From the NCBI GenBank assembly GCA_018333785.1, contig JAGXSU010000057.1, positions 1-64,000 on the forward strand: 64,000 nt of DNA, read 5' to 3'. The notes beneath the pieces are model-generated. The model did not search any database and was not told the origin of the DNA. It worked only from the letters and a program-made list of their open reading frames with translations. Source of the DNA: Methylomicrobium sp. (GTDB lineage Bacteria > Pseudomonadota > Gammaproteobacteria > Methylococcales > Methylomonadaceae). Of this stretch, positions 8,313 to 17,666 are shown piece by piece. The position numbers and the translations under genes were made by a program. The first letter of the stretch is position 1; every line of letters starts with the position of its first letter.

Positions 8313-9242
8313 ATGAAAATGGTCTATCCTATTAGCGACTTAGGTTGCGCCGTTTTGCGAATGTCATTCTCTGATTGGCTTGATGTACGCGAACCTGAAT
8401 TCTTTGATGTTGATGAAGGCGATCTTTACGGTTTTGTTCAACAGATTCCGTCCCTGTATGCTTATTCATTCACCGTAGTCTTAGTGAAGGTCGGCACTAC
8501 GCTCTTCAAATTAACCGGGAAGCGGCGGAAGGAAGCGTGGGTAACCGGCACGCTGTCCAAACCTGATTACCTAACGGCCTTGATATTCGACATGACCGAA
8601 GCTGATTTTCAGACGTTATGCCGTGAAGCGAAGGCGAAGCAATTTGAGGCGCTACCGCCACATGAAGTAGTGAAAGCCGCCTACAGCGAATTGGGGCTGA
8701 CCTTTGTTTCCGAGAGACTGCGTAATGGATTTATCAATGAGGCTATTCATATCGCGCTAAGGGGCCGTCAACGCTCTCTCCAAGACAAACGATCAATCAG
8801 AGAGCGCGAGGACATCAACATGAAAAAGGCTATTGAATTATTTAAAAGCGAACTCTTATTAATAGATGGCTTACTCCCTAAGTCGGATATTTTTACAACC
8901 GGTGTATTAGCCGGTTCTCTCATAATGCTCGGTCTGAATAAACCAATTACTGAATTTCTGAAACGTTTGAACAATAATCAAGGGAAAACTAAAGATGGGC
9001 TAGCTGACCCAATTGAATGTTTGTTAAAGGCAATTCATCGCCACAAGATAAGTCAGCGAACAATGCAGCCGCGTATGGCAATAGATTTGGCAAAAAAAAC
9101 GGTACATGCTATTGCCATTTGGCTAGAAGGTGAGCAATCAGCTAAGTATTGGCGAATGAGGGATTTAACTGGGCATGAGTTGATGCCTCTGATTATGGAA
9201 CTGAAGCAACTAAAGATGAAGAATGCGGAAAGAGATTTATAA
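8313..9242 (+). CDS. hypothetical protein upstream of SBP and kinase genes
   Basis: 309 residues from ATG 8313. No signal peptide. The N-terminal half has mixed alpha/beta character (FVQQIPSLYAYSFTVVLVKVG, KRRKEAWVTGTL) and the middle is basic and helical (LRGRQRSLQDKRSIREREDI). A hydrophobic patch around residue 200 (GVLAGSLIMLGL) is probably a buried helix. I cannot assign a family. The stop overlaps the start of the binding-protein gene by 20 bases (9223-9242), so it is co-transcribed with the binding protein and kinase and may be part of the same signalling unit. Confidence 0.6.
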   Translation: MKMVYPISDLGCAVLRMSFSDWLDVREPEFFDVDEGDLYGFVQQIPSLYAYSFTVVLVKVGTTLFKLTGKRRKEAWVTGTLSKPDYLTALIFDMTEADFQTLCREAKAKQFEALPPHEVVKAAYSELGLTFVSERLRNGFINEAIHIALRGRQRSLQDKRSIREREDINMKKAIELFKSELLLIDGLLPKSDIFTTGVLAGSLIMLGLNKPITEFLKRLNNNQGKTKDGLADPIECLLKAIHRHKISQRTMQPRMAIDLAKKTVHAIAIWLEGEQSAKYWRMRDLTGHELMPLIMELKQLKMKNAERDL

Positions 9243-10086
9243 CCTATTGAAATCGATTATTATCCTTTTCAGTTGCTCATCATTCGCAAAAGACCCTAAG
9301 GTAGTCATTGTTTACTCGACGGAGGTTTTAGGGAATCCGACCTACACTGAGGTAATAGCAGGCATCGAGCACATCAATAGGCATGTTCAACGAATAGAGT
9401 CTACTGGCGATAACAATAATTTAAGCGCCATTCTTGATGGGTCGCATTCAACCCGTGTTATCGCCCTTGGCAAGGGGATTGCTGAGACAATTTACAGAAC
9501 TCATTATCGAGAACGAACGTTGGCAGGACTGGTATACTTTAATCGGGACCAATACAGTGGTGTAGGTTTGGCGATTGATAATCGGGCGTTGGTTGAAGAC
9601 TTAGCTAGATTATTGCCGTCAATCAAAAAATTCTTTGTTGTTCAACAATCCAATTTTCAGACCATTGATTATGTGCCATCTAATTTAAAGTCCTCTGCCG
9701 TCATGGAAGTAAGGGAGGGGGTTGATGCGCTAGAGACCATTCGTGTCCTTGGCCGGTTACTGGATGAAGCCACGCCCTCTGATGCAATATTTATCCCTGC
9801 GAACTTACCCAAAAATATTCTGTACGAAGTAACTAAGGTCGCATGGGATAAAAAAATCATCCTTTTATCGACCAACCTAAGTCACTTGGAGAATGGCGCT
9901 CTCATGGCCGTTTTTCCTGATTATTTTGCTTTGGGAGAGCAATTAGGCCGCTTGGTTGAAAGTTCTGGACCTGTCTACGAAAACATTAAGGTCATTAAAT
10001 ACGCACTGAATCGGCGGGTTGCCCAACACCTTGCCATTGAGTTCGATCCGAGTGTGTTAGATTCATTCGCCTTTAAAATCAAATGA
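9223..10086 (+). CDS. periplasmic substrate-binding protein (ABC_sub_bind-like)
   Basis: 287 residues from ATG 9223. Residues 1-22 are a signal peptide (basic start, IIILFSCSSFA). The mature part opens with KVVIVYSTEV and has two Rossmann-like lobes, with RVIALGKGIAETIY and FFVVQQSN, then SDAIFIPAN, IILLSTNLSHLENGALMAVFPDY and the GEQLGRLVESS stretch. That order resembles the PF04392-type binding proteins often found without an ABC transporter but next to sensor kinases. The stop overlaps the kinase start (10083-10086), so it most likely feeds ligand information to that kinase. The ligand is unknown. Confidence 0.7.
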   Translation: MRKEIYNLLKSIIILFSCSSFAKDPKVVIVYSTEVLGNPTYTEVIAGIEHINRHVQRIESTGDNNNLSAILDGSHSTRVIALGKGIAETIYRTHYRERTLAGLVYFNRDQYSGVGLAIDNRALVEDLARLLPSIKKFFVVQQSNFQTIDYVPSNLKSSAVMEVREGVDALETIRVLGRLLDEATPSDAIFIPANLPKNILYEVTKVAWDKKIILLSTNLSHLENGALMAVFPDYFALGEQLGRLVESSGPVYENIKVIKYALNRRVAQHLAIEFDPSVLDSFAFKIK

Positions 10087-11537
10087 GCCTGCTCGACCGC
10101 TACAACATACAACAGCGGTTCAATCTATTGATTTTCATTTCCATTTTCCTGGCGTCATGCTTCTTGATCGGATTCATGAACAAGTTGATTTCCAATTACA
10201 TCAACGACTACACAAGCCATTACTGGCGAGAACATACCGCAACATTTGCTGATTCAGCCATATACTCTGTAATCTTAGGCTCAACATCACAGTCTGAATC
10301 CGTAACCCATAGCTTTGCGTCCGACAAGAACGTATTGGGCGCAACGATTTACGATAATCAGGGAGAGATTTTAGCTTCTTATGGCACCCGGTCTGTATGC
10401 GAACTAAATCCGGCTTTTCGCACTGAAGAACCCAGTGATGCGGATAACCGAGACTCCTGGTGCTTCTATTCGCCTATCTACCAAGAAAGCTACTTAGGGT
10501 ACGTTGAATTAGTCATATCGAAAGCTGAATATGACTTAGTCATGAAGAAGCTTTTACTAGGCTCAATATTGATTATTCTCGTTTTCTCGTTATTTTTTAT
10601 AGTCATTGTCAGGCGTTTGTCACGACTATTTACTTCGACTTTGATGGAAATGGCAAGGGTCCTCAATAAGGTAAGCGTAGGAGAGCGAGGAAATCGAGTT
10701 CATTTTTCGGGGTCATCCGAAATCAATAACATGAGAATTACGCTAAATGAAATGTTGGCTAATATCGAAACTACAGAAGCAGAGCTAGAGAAAAGCGTCG
10801 AAGAGCGGACGAGTGCATTAAAAATAGCGCTGGAAAGCAGCGAAACCGCCAACGTGTATAAGGCGCAAATTATGTCTATGGTGTCCCACGAAATGAAGAC
10901 GCCTTTACACGCCATAGGGGGATATTTACAACTATCGGCTGAGCGTTTACCGGATGATCCTGCCTTCACAGATAATCGAGCATTACATGCAAAGGCATTG
11001 GTTCGCGTTAATGACTTGAATAATTTAATCGACAATATTCTGTTACATGCCAAGCTAGAGGCTGACCGTTATGAAGTGGCACTGACTTCTATTGCAATTG
11101 CCCCTCTGATAAATGCGTGCGCAGAGAATGTTACCCCTTTGCTTAACCGCAATCGAAATCAGCTACAGCTCATTGGCTCTGATGCCGTGTTTGTATCGGA
11201 TAGCGAGGTTTTGCGGCACATTTTGAATAACTTATTGAGCAACGCGTGCAAGTTCACCACAGATGGTGTCATTACGCTAACATGGCGACTTAGCCAAGCT
11301 TTTTTAATTATTGAGGTTGCTGACACCGGCTGTGGAATACCCGCTGAGTTTTGCGATCAAATTTTTGATCCATGGTGGCAGGTAGACATGAGTCTAAGCC
11401 GGCGCTATGGTGGGCATGGCCTTGGGTTGGCAATAACAAAACAGTTTGTGCAACGCTTAAACGGCGACATTTCTGTTGAGCCAAACCTCGTCTGCGGCTC
11501 TGTTTTCACAATCAGGATACCGAACTCCAAATCCTAG
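10083..11537 (+). CDS. membrane sensor histidine kinase
   Basis: 484 residues from ATG 10083, overlapping the binding-protein stop by four bases. Two membrane helices (about 13-35 and 155-178) frame a ~120-residue periplasmic sensor. A HAMP-like linker follows, then the H-box SMVSHEMKTPLHAIGGY near residue 270 with the phospho-accepting His. The ATPase domain shows the N-box NNLLSNACKF, the G1 box VADTGCGIP and the G2 box GGHGLGLAI. It is a class I orthodox kinase without a receiver. Its end overlaps the convergent response regulator by 26 bases. The obvious partner is that regulator, which may control the P450 and TonB receptor genes. Confidence 0.9.
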   Translation: MSLLDRYNIQQRFNLLIFISIFLASCFLIGFMNKLISNYINDYTSHYWREHTATFADSAIYSVILGSTSQSESVTHSFASDKNVLGATIYDNQGEILASYGTRSVCELNPAFRTEEPSDADNRDSWCFYSPIYQESYLGYVELVISKAEYDLVMKKLLLGSILIILVFSLFFIVIVRRLSRLFTSTLMEMARVLNKVSVGERGNRVHFSGSSEINNMRITLNEMLANIETTEAELEKSVEERTSALKIALESSETANVYKAQIMSMVSHEMKTPLHAIGGYLQLSAERLPDDPAFTDNRALHAKALVRVNDLNNLIDNILLHAKLEADRYEVALTSIAIAPLINACAENVTPLLNRNRNQLQLIGSDAVFVSDSEVLRHILNNLLSNACKFTTDGVITLTWRLSQAFLIIEVADTGCGIPAEFCDQIFDPWWQVDMSLSRRYGGHGLGLAITKQFVQRLNGDISVEPNLVCGSVFTIRIPNSKS

Positions 11538-12450
11538 CTTGTTCGTCTTCGGATAAGCTCTGCGGTAAGATTATTTTAATTGCATCAATAATACGTCTTG
11601 CTTTTTCAATGTTGCTACCCTTTAGCTCTCGTTCCAATTCACAGACTAAATTGCTCAATTTTTTCTGTTTCTGGTCGTGATAGTAGTCCTGATAAATGAG
11701 TTTTGCTTTATTTAATTGGCTACCGCATTGCGCTCTTAATTCCATCAATGTATACGGTTTTGGCAAATATTGACTGGCTCCGTTCAGGATAAAGTCTTTG
11801 TTATATTCTGGCTTATCAAAGGCCGTCATTACTATAACTGGCTGGTTCTTATCTAGATCCATTATTTCCGATAGCACTGCATCGCCTTTGCGCCCCGGAA
11901 GCATGTAGTCAAGCAAGATAAGATCGTGACGTTTCTTTTTCCATAATGCTACACCTTGTTCGCCGTCTGGAACTGTATCAACCTCATAGTCGCTTTTTAA
12001 GGCCTCAAATACTATTTCTGAGGCGTCTTCATCGTCCTCGATGACTAGAACGCTGGCCTTGACCTGTCCTCGCCGCCCGCGAACATATCCGGCGCTATGG
12101 GCCATCTGAAGATTTTCTACCAAGTCAGCAATTGAAGTGACGTGGAAGTGATGTTCTTTGGCGAGAATAAGCGGTACCTCGGTGTCACAAGTTTCGCTTA
12201 TCAAGTAAATTGGCACCGCATGTCTAACCAATTTCTTCGAATATACCAGTTTTGATAACTGCCATATATCAGTGCCATCGAACGAATAATCTGTGACAAT
12301 GAAATCATATTCATCGCTCTTTAAGGCCTCAATGAAATCATCGATTGTCTCTATGACTGATGTACTTCAGCTTGCGCTTGCTACACCCAGGAATTGTTTG
12401 GTGATCGCATTGCTGATTTCATAGTCACTTGAGGCAACAATCACTTTCAT
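11512..12450 (-). pseudogene. dual-receiver response regulator interrupted by an in-frame TGA
   Basis: Reading from ATG 12450 the same frame runs to 11512 (313 codons) with one internal stop, TGA at 12369-12367 (codon 28). Without it the protein would have two receiver domains. The first has VIVASSDYE, the acceptor-like IVTDYSF and VPIYLISE. The second has VLVIEDDEDASE, acceptor Asp in LILLDYMLPG, VIVMTAF and the Lys in LPKPY. A ~60-residue helical tail follows; no DNA-binding output domain is visible. Translation could restart at a TTG (12231), giving 239 residues with only the second receiver intact. The stop follows a GCAAGC duplication. It shares strand with the P450 gene 88 bases upstream and converges on the kinase. 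Confidence 0.75.
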
Positions 12451-12538
12451 TATAAATATCTTCGCTAAAGGTTTTAATTGTCCACCATGATGACCTGTAT
12501 CTATAGTCAACTGTGGAGGGCTTGATTTCGACATGTAC

Positions 12539-13846
12539 TTACATGGTCTGATTAGTTGGTGTAATTGAAACGATTACATCCCTCTCAGGCTTATACGTAA
12601 TACTAACGGTTGGTTTAATGTCTTCGTTGACGAGAATTGTGAATTCTCGTAACACGGTGACAATAATCACCATCATTTCCAACTCGGCAAAATGCCGGCC
12701 AACACAATTGTGCACGCCACCACCGAACGGCAGAAACGTGTATTTATGGCGCGGAGTAACGCCACTGTTTAAAAAGTGTTCTGGGTGAAATTCGTTTGGC
12801 CGCTCCCACCACCTACCATCACGATTGGTCGAATACAGGCTCATTATTACTGACGTACCTTGTGGAACCGTTTTTCCTCCTACAGTAATCGTCTCTGCTG
12901 TATCTCTACTAAGGGCGATAGCCTGCGGATATAAGCGTAATGTCTCATAAAGCGCCGCCTTGGTGTAGATCAACTGTTCTATAGTGTCTGGCGTCAACTT
13001 GTCATCCTTGAGGCCCTGAATTTCACTGGTGATCCGTTTATGGACCGCCTCATGCTTACCTATGAGGTAAAAGAACCATATTAACGTATTAACAGTCGTG
13101 TCTTGTCCTGCCAGGAACAACGTAACCGCTTCATCCCTTAGTAACGCTCTCGACATATGCGAGCCGTTTCTATCCCTGCCTTTCATCATTAGCGAAATTA
13201 AATCATGGCCTGTCGGTTCGATGCCATCGATTTTGGCATCAACATAGGCCACGAATTGATTGATGGCTTTCTCCATCCGCCTGTTTTGGAGAAAAAAAAG
13301 CTGTTTTAATATTCCCTTACCTAGCGTCTCTGTTAGCAAATGCGGAAATAACCCTTTTACAATGGTATCAATCGCAGACATCAATAATTCTTCACTATTC
13401 GCTGATTTTGTCTGGCCGAACATTACTTGAATCAGAATGCTTTGAATGATTGCTTTTAATTCTTCCGATATGTTTACTTTAGTGATGCCATCGTTTTTAA
13501 GCCGCATTGCCGCTTTGTCGGCTTCTTTAAGCATAATGCCGTGCCACTCGGCGATTGCTTGCTTTGTAAACAGTGGCTGCATTAATCGCCGCTGGTTTGT
13601 CCATGTAGCGCCCTTGCTGTTAAAAAGCCCATCGCCGAACATTGGTTTTTTGGCTTCATAAAGCGAGTCTCTATTCAGTAGCCCCCGCGCTTCTTGATTG
13701 AATATTTCCTCGTAATGTTCAGGATTTGATGTAAACAAAAGCCTCTTATTAAAAAATTTGGTTTGCACAAAGTCGCCATATTTTTTGTGTATAGCGGTTA
13801 ATGCACCTGCCGGATTTGTAATGAGTCTAACGAGATAAATAAGCAT
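12539..13846 (-). CDS. cytochrome P450
   Basis: 435 residues from ATG 13846. The I-helix oxygen-activation motif AGQDTT, the ExxR pair in ETLRLYP, the PERF-like region, and the heme-binding loop FLPFGGGVHNCVGRHFAE with its Cys thiolate are all intact, and the length is right for a soluble bacterial P450. The first ten residues are hydrophobic (MLIYLVRLI), which may be a weak membrane contact. P450s insert oxygen into lipophilic substrates using electrons from a ferredoxin partner. No redox partner gene is nearby, so a chromosomal one would be needed. The start is two bases from the TonB receptor stop, so the pair is one operon. Confidence 0.92.
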   Translation of the reverse strand: MLIYLVRLITNPAGALTAIHKKYGDFVQTKFFNKRLLFTSNPEHYEEIFNQEARGLLNRDSLYEAKKPMFGDGLFNSKGATWTNQRRLMQPLFTKQAIAEWHGIMLKEADKAAMRLKNDGITKVNISEELKAIIQSILIQVMFGQTKSANSEELLMSAIDTIVKGLFPHLLTETLGKGILKQLFFLQNRRMEKAINQFVAYVDAKIDGIEPTGHDLISLMMKGRDRNGSHMSRALLRDEAVTLFLAGQDTTVNTLIWFFYLIGKHEAVHKRITSEIQGLKDDKLTPDTIEQLIYTKAALYETLRLYPQAIALSRDTAETITVGGKTVPQGTSVIMSLYSTNRDGRWWERPNEFHPEHFLNSGVTPRHKYTFLPFGGGVHNCVGRHFAELEMMVIIVTVLREFTILVNEDIKPTVSITYKPERDVIVSITPTNQTM

Positions 13847-13848
13847 GA

Positions 13849-15888
13849 CTAGAATGTCGCTTTGACTTGTCCCAAGACGGTACGCCCAAGAATGGATTCA
13901 TCGCCCGGAAATAGAATAGGATTTAACGTTGGCTCTTTTAGAGTTGCATTAAAAATATTGTTGATTCTAAATGTGAATTCGATTGGTTTCGCTATCTTTG
14001 TCGATAGTGTTAGCCCCGCCGTAAAATAGTCGGATAAATTACTACGCGGATCATCGGACGGCCGTTTTCGTTCCCCAATCCAATTTAGCTGAGTCCCAAT
14101 CGCCCAATTGTCGGTAATATCCCAGTGTATTAAGCCTTTTACCATGTGTTCTGGCATTAGGCCTGTATAGGGAGTGGATGGCAACCCATGATAACTGTAG
14201 CTAACAGCGAAATCCGCAGCGCTATTTAATGCGTACTTTGCTTCTGTTTCGAAGCCAATCCCATCAATTGGGTCGCTGTTACGAAAACCAACAGGGGTTA
14301 CACTTGAGGAATGAGTGGAGGTGATTAAATTATCTTGTTTAAACCAATAAACATTGGCAGACGTCAATAAATCAGACGACCATTTTTTTTCTATCTGGAA
14401 TTCAACCGTATTTACAGTCTCCGCTTTAATTGTAGTGCCCGGAGTCAGCGGTAGATTCTTCTCGAGAAACGAGGGTGGGCGAAATGCCCTGCTGTATAAC
14501 AACTTGGTTGTCAAATTCAAATCGACGTTCCACACCAGCGCGATACGCGGGCTATACCCGGGTGATACGTCTGAGTAATAGTCATAGCGAAAGCCAGTAG
14601 TTAGATACCAATCTGTTGAGAAATTCCACTCATCCTGTATTAGCGCATAGTAGTTTGTTCGCTCTTTCGATGCTAACAATGGATCTCTTCCAAATGCCGA
14701 TACTTCCGTTAATGGAATTTGCTGCACAAAAGTTGGAGTAATGATGTAATTGATTTTGTTAGTTCCATCATTCCAATTATAAATAAGTCCTGTACCGCCT
14801 GTGATCGTGTGTTTTTTGATGCCAACGTAATTGATTTGTGTGGTGAGTCCTGTTGTACCCTGGAAACCAGACACACTATTTATTGCGCCTGATGGCAATA
14901 ATCCGCCGAATGTCCCGGCCGGCAACAAATTAGTAACAGTACTTGGATTTTGTCCCAAGAAATAAAACGTCGTTTTATTTGTTACTGTATCGGTAATTTC
15001 ATTATTTAGGGATAGGTCAAGATTGTAGATATCATTATTTGTGCCGCCCGTATCATCAAGGGCATACGCGGCTCCAATACCCGTTTCTACATGTCTAAAT
15101 CCTTGATAACCCGCTCGAAGCCGGATCATGTCTTTGTAGGCCACGTCTAGCCGCGCATCAATGTCTCCCCGACCATTATTGGTGAATCCTGGTGCATTGG
15201 AGACATTGGTTCCAAACTGGTTATCTAGAACTGTCTGTGCGTCTTGGTTGACTCGTCCTTCATAACCATTTGTACTACCCCCTTGTATGGCTACGCTATA
15301 TTCTATGTCGCCCGATTCGTCACCGTATTCAGCCCATCCTTCATAGGTATCTTGATTGCCAAAAAACCCACCTGCATCGCCACCTTTGAGCGCTTTACCG
15401 GTTTTCAGAATAATGTTGATAACTCCGGTCGTAGCGTCACCACCATAGAGCATTGAACCCGGTCCTCTAATCACTTCTATGTGTGCAATATTCTTAACCG
15501 GCAGATTCCATTCGTATGGTTTACCTCCAAATAATGTATTCCGAACAGGTACGCCATTAATTAAAATCAATACTTGCGCGTTTGTCTCAGAATATACCCC
15601 TCGAAAACCAATTACATTAACGCCATTCCTGGCGTTGCTTACATGTACACCCGGTAAATATTCGAGAACATCCGTTAAGCGTCTAGCACCGATTCTCTCA
15701 ATATCTTTGGCCGTCATAACCGACGTAACACTGGGACTTAGGCTTTGCGGCAAAGGGCGCCCTGATGCAATTGATTGCATTTGATCAGAACCATGAATCA
15801 ACATGAGGTCATCTTCAGTTTCGGCAAATACGTTTTGTGTCAGACCAAAACATATCAACAGGTATTTTGCTTTTTGGGATCCAGTCAT
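13849..15888 (-). CDS. TonB-dependent outer-membrane receptor
   Basis: 679 residues from ATG 15888; a TTG three codons upstream is possible. A signal peptide (KAKYLLICFGLTQNVFA) is followed by a plug domain with SVTSVMTAKDIERIGARRL, VLEYLPGVHV, the GVPVRNTLFGG loop and IEVIRGPGSMLYGGDATTGV, all standard plug motifs. The remainder is a 22-strand barrel with many aromatic turn residues, and the end is the expected ...VLGQVKATF with C-terminal Phe. It takes up a large or scarce ligand using TonB energy, possibly from the ExbBD-TonB set at 23-26.5 kb. It lies upstream of the P450 in the same transcript, so imported ligand may be the P450 substrate. That link is inferred. Confidence 0.92.
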   Translation of the reverse strand: MTGSQKAKYLLICFGLTQNVFAETEDDLMLIHGSDQMQSIASGRPLPQSLSPSVTSVMTAKDIERIGARRLTDVLEYLPGVHVSNARNGVNVIGFRGVYSETNAQVLILINGVPVRNTLFGGKPYEWNLPVKNIAHIEVIRGPGSMLYGGDATTGVINIILKTGKALKGGDAGGFFGNQDTYEGWAEYGDESGDIEYSVAIQGGSTNGYEGRVNQDAQTVLDNQFGTNVSNAPGFTNNGRGDIDARLDVAYKDMIRLRAGYQGFRHVETGIGAAYALDDTGGTNNDIYNLDLSLNNEITDTVTNKTTFYFLGQNPSTVTNLLPAGTFGGLLPSGAINSVSGFQGTTGLTTQINYVGIKKHTITGGTGLIYNWNDGTNKINYIITPTFVQQIPLTEVSAFGRDPLLASKERTNYYALIQDEWNFSTDWYLTTGFRYDYYSDVSPGYSPRIALVWNVDLNLTTKLLYSRAFRPPSFLEKNLPLTPGTTIKAETVNTVEFQIEKKWSSDLLTSANVYWFKQDNLITSTHSSSVTPVGFRNSDPIDGIGFETEAKYALNSAADFAVSYSYHGLPSTPYTGLMPEHMVKGLIHWDITDNWAIGTQLNWIGERKRPSDDPRSNLSDYFTAGLTLSTKIAKPIEFTFRINNIFNATLKEPTLNPILFPGDESILGRTVLGQVKATF

Positions 15889-16773
15889 AGTAACCAATGG
15901 TTAAAGGTTATTCCATTTTATCTATTACGATATTTAATTCTTGCCCCATTGGATCTGTTGCTTCTTCAGATGGTGCGAATAGGATTGTTATGGGTATTGC
16001 TATGTCTTTGTAAGTAACTCTAAGGTATCGAACAGAGTATCTAACGTGACTATTCACGTGCTTTTTTTGCAATAAGAAACGAACAAAAATGCCCCGTCCT
16101 TACACACCAGTCCCGTTACTACTCGATACTTTTTGCTCTTATCCTGAATAATATTAATTTCTTTCACGGCTTTAGTTTTAAAAAACTCAACAAGCTCGGC
16201 TTCTTCTATAGTGTATATATTGATTACGTTATGCCAGTAACAGTGAAATGTAATTAAACACCGTTAAACTCAATAATTTTATACAATATAACAGGCGGAT
16301 TCAACTCCGAAGTGCACTCACCAACACCAGGATATGAAGAAGATTAGCAGCTATAGTTTCAAGCCTTTTCAATCCGACCAAAGGCGAGAAATTACTTGAG
16401 AAACTACAACCAGCTAACCCAAAAACTAAAATACCAGATCGAGATATTAAAGAACCAAAAAGACATGGCGGAATTACTTCAGGTCTCACCCAGTCCGTTA
16501 CCTGCTTCATTTTGGTTATTCGGTTATGTAATGGTAGGTCTACTAAGTTGGAAACGAGCCGGGCGCATAATAGTTTGACAGGATAAATCTTCGCTCTAAG
16601 CAATTAGCCATGATTAAACACTCGTGGTGTTTTGCAGTCAGGTAGGGTGATGGCATGCTTCTTCCTGTTAAATGAGTCGGTGCATTTTGACAACGTTTAG
16701 GGGTGAGGAGGCGTCCATGTCATCACCCTATTCTAACGTGGATTGACAAGCTCAAAGTCTCGGGAGCATGCAA
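15889..16773. other. mostly gene-free stretch upstream of the TonB receptor
   Basis: The only plausible coding trace is the broken minus-strand frame at 16000-16254 described separately. Other frames here (for example 16301-16603) are not protein-like. The promoter of the receptor-P450 operon should lie near 15900-16000, but I see no strong consensus. Confidence 0.35.
16000..16254 (-). pseudogene. remnant of a small protein gene with in-frame TGA
   Basis: A minus-strand frame reads IYTIEEAELVEFFKTKAVKE, then YRVVTGLVCKDGAFLFVSYC and CKKST, meets TGA (16056-16054) and continues in the same frame as IVTLDTLFDTLELL to TAG at 16000. The composition is clearly protein-like, but there is no good start codon upstream and one internal stop. 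It is therefore probably a decayed ~80-residue gene. It lies just upstream of the TonB receptor on the same strand. No family recognised. Confidence 0.35.
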
Positions 16774-17199
16774 ATGGACGATAATTACTGTTTAATACGC
16801 TTTGTCGAAGCCCAAGCTTCTGTTTATGAGCACGTGTGCTCGGAACTGCGCCGGGGCCATAAAACCAGCCACTGGATGTGGTTCATTTTTCCGCAAATAA
16901 AAGGCCTTGGGCACAGCGCTGTAGCGAAAGATTTTGCTATTTCATCCCGCAAAGAAGCTGAAGCGTATCTGCAGCATCCATTATTGGGCCCAAGGCTTCA
17001 CGAATGCACTCGACTGGTTAACGCCCTTGAAGGCCTTTCAATCAGCCAGATTTTCGGTTATCCGGATGATCTGAAGTTTTTATCCTGCATGACACTCTTT
17101 GTCCACGCCACGACTGATAACCAAGACTTTGCTACGGCTATTCAAAAGTATTTTGCAGGCCATGAGGATCCGTTAACGATTGAGCGGCTGGAGGGGTAA
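16774..17199 (+). CDS. DUF1810 family protein
   Basis: 141 residues from ATG 16774. This start is preferred over the ATG at 16768 because the GGGAG at 16762-16766 is seven bases from it. The hallmark TSHWMWFIFPQIKGLGHS is intact near residue 35, with the family pattern RFVEAQ at the start, HPLLGPRLHECTRLV, IFGYPDDLKFLSCMTLF and the late FAxAIQKYF. DUF1810 proteins are small cytoplasmic proteins of unknown activity. It stands alone, with no operon partner. Confidence 0.85.
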   Translation: MDDNYCLIRFVEAQASVYEHVCSELRRGHKTSHWMWFIFPQIKGLGHSAVAKDFAISSRKEAEAYLQHPLLGPRLHECTRLVNALEGLSISQIFGYPDDLKFLSCMTLFVHATTDNQDFATAIQKYFAGHEDPLTIERLEG

Positions 17200-17344
17200 A
17201 TTGGGTTGCCAAGTGTTCGCATAAACCAGGACTGGTTTCATAGGGCACGGAAGTGATAGGCTTAAGCGGGCGCAGGAAATCTGCCCGGCCAACAGCTTGT
17301 GTTGTTAACCCTAATTTTTAACGCTAATTTAGCTCAATGGTACT

Positions 17345-17373
17345 GTGATTGTACGTACCTTACGTGCTATAGT
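17345..17373 (+). promoter_or_regulatory. probable promoter/operator of the tacAT pair
   Basis: A -10-like TATAGT at 17368-17373 is preceded by TGC (extended -10). The palindrome GTACGTAC (17351-17358) and a second ACGT (17362-17365) lie between it and a weak -35. A GGAG ribosome site (17382-17385) sits eight bases before the tacA ATG. Toxin-antitoxin operators commonly overlap the promoter in this way, so autoregulation by TacA-TacT is likely. Confidence 0.45.
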
Positions 17374-17393
17374 GTCTAAAAGGAGAAAATCTT

Positions 17394-17666
17394 ATGATTT
17401 CGAATAAACGTACAGATCGCATTGACCTTAGAATTCATCCTAAAGCTAAAGAAGCGCTTCAAGCTGCCGCATCACTTCGGCATAAATCAGTCAGCGAATT
17501 CATTCTGGAAAGCGCCTTGGATGCTGCCGATGAAGTCCTGGCGGATCGCCGGTACTTTAGCCTTACTACCGAACAGTGGGAGGCTTTTCATGCCGCGTTG
17601 GATGCTCCACCGAAGTCCTTACCCAGACTGGAACGATTAATGCACGAGCCAGGTTTTTTCGATTGA
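17394..17666 (+). CDS. tacA: DUF1778 / TacA-type antitoxin
   Basis: 90 residues. The start RTDRIDLRIHPKAKEALQAA followed by SVSEFILESALDAADEVL is a ribbon-helix-helix DNA-binding domain of the DUF1778 family. The C-terminal half, ending in RYFSLTTEQWEAFHAALDAP and the short LERLMHEPGFF tail, is the toxin-wrapping segment. Such antitoxins neutralise an adjacent GNAT toxin and repress their own promoter. The stop TGA overlaps a TTG start of the toxin gene (TTGA, 17663-17666), giving coupled translation with antitoxin first. A strong AGGAG ribosome site precedes it. Confidence 0.9.
   Translation: MISNKRTDRIDLRIHPKAKEALQAAASLRHKSVSEFILESALDAADEVLADRRYFSLTTEQWEAFHAALDAPPKSLPRLERLMHEPGFFD

Noticed and set aside
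12367-16056. Alternative genetic code reading TGA as an amino acid, suggested by two in-frame TGAs
   Set aside because: Many intact genes in the window end in TGA, including coupled ATGA overlaps, so TGA is a stop here.
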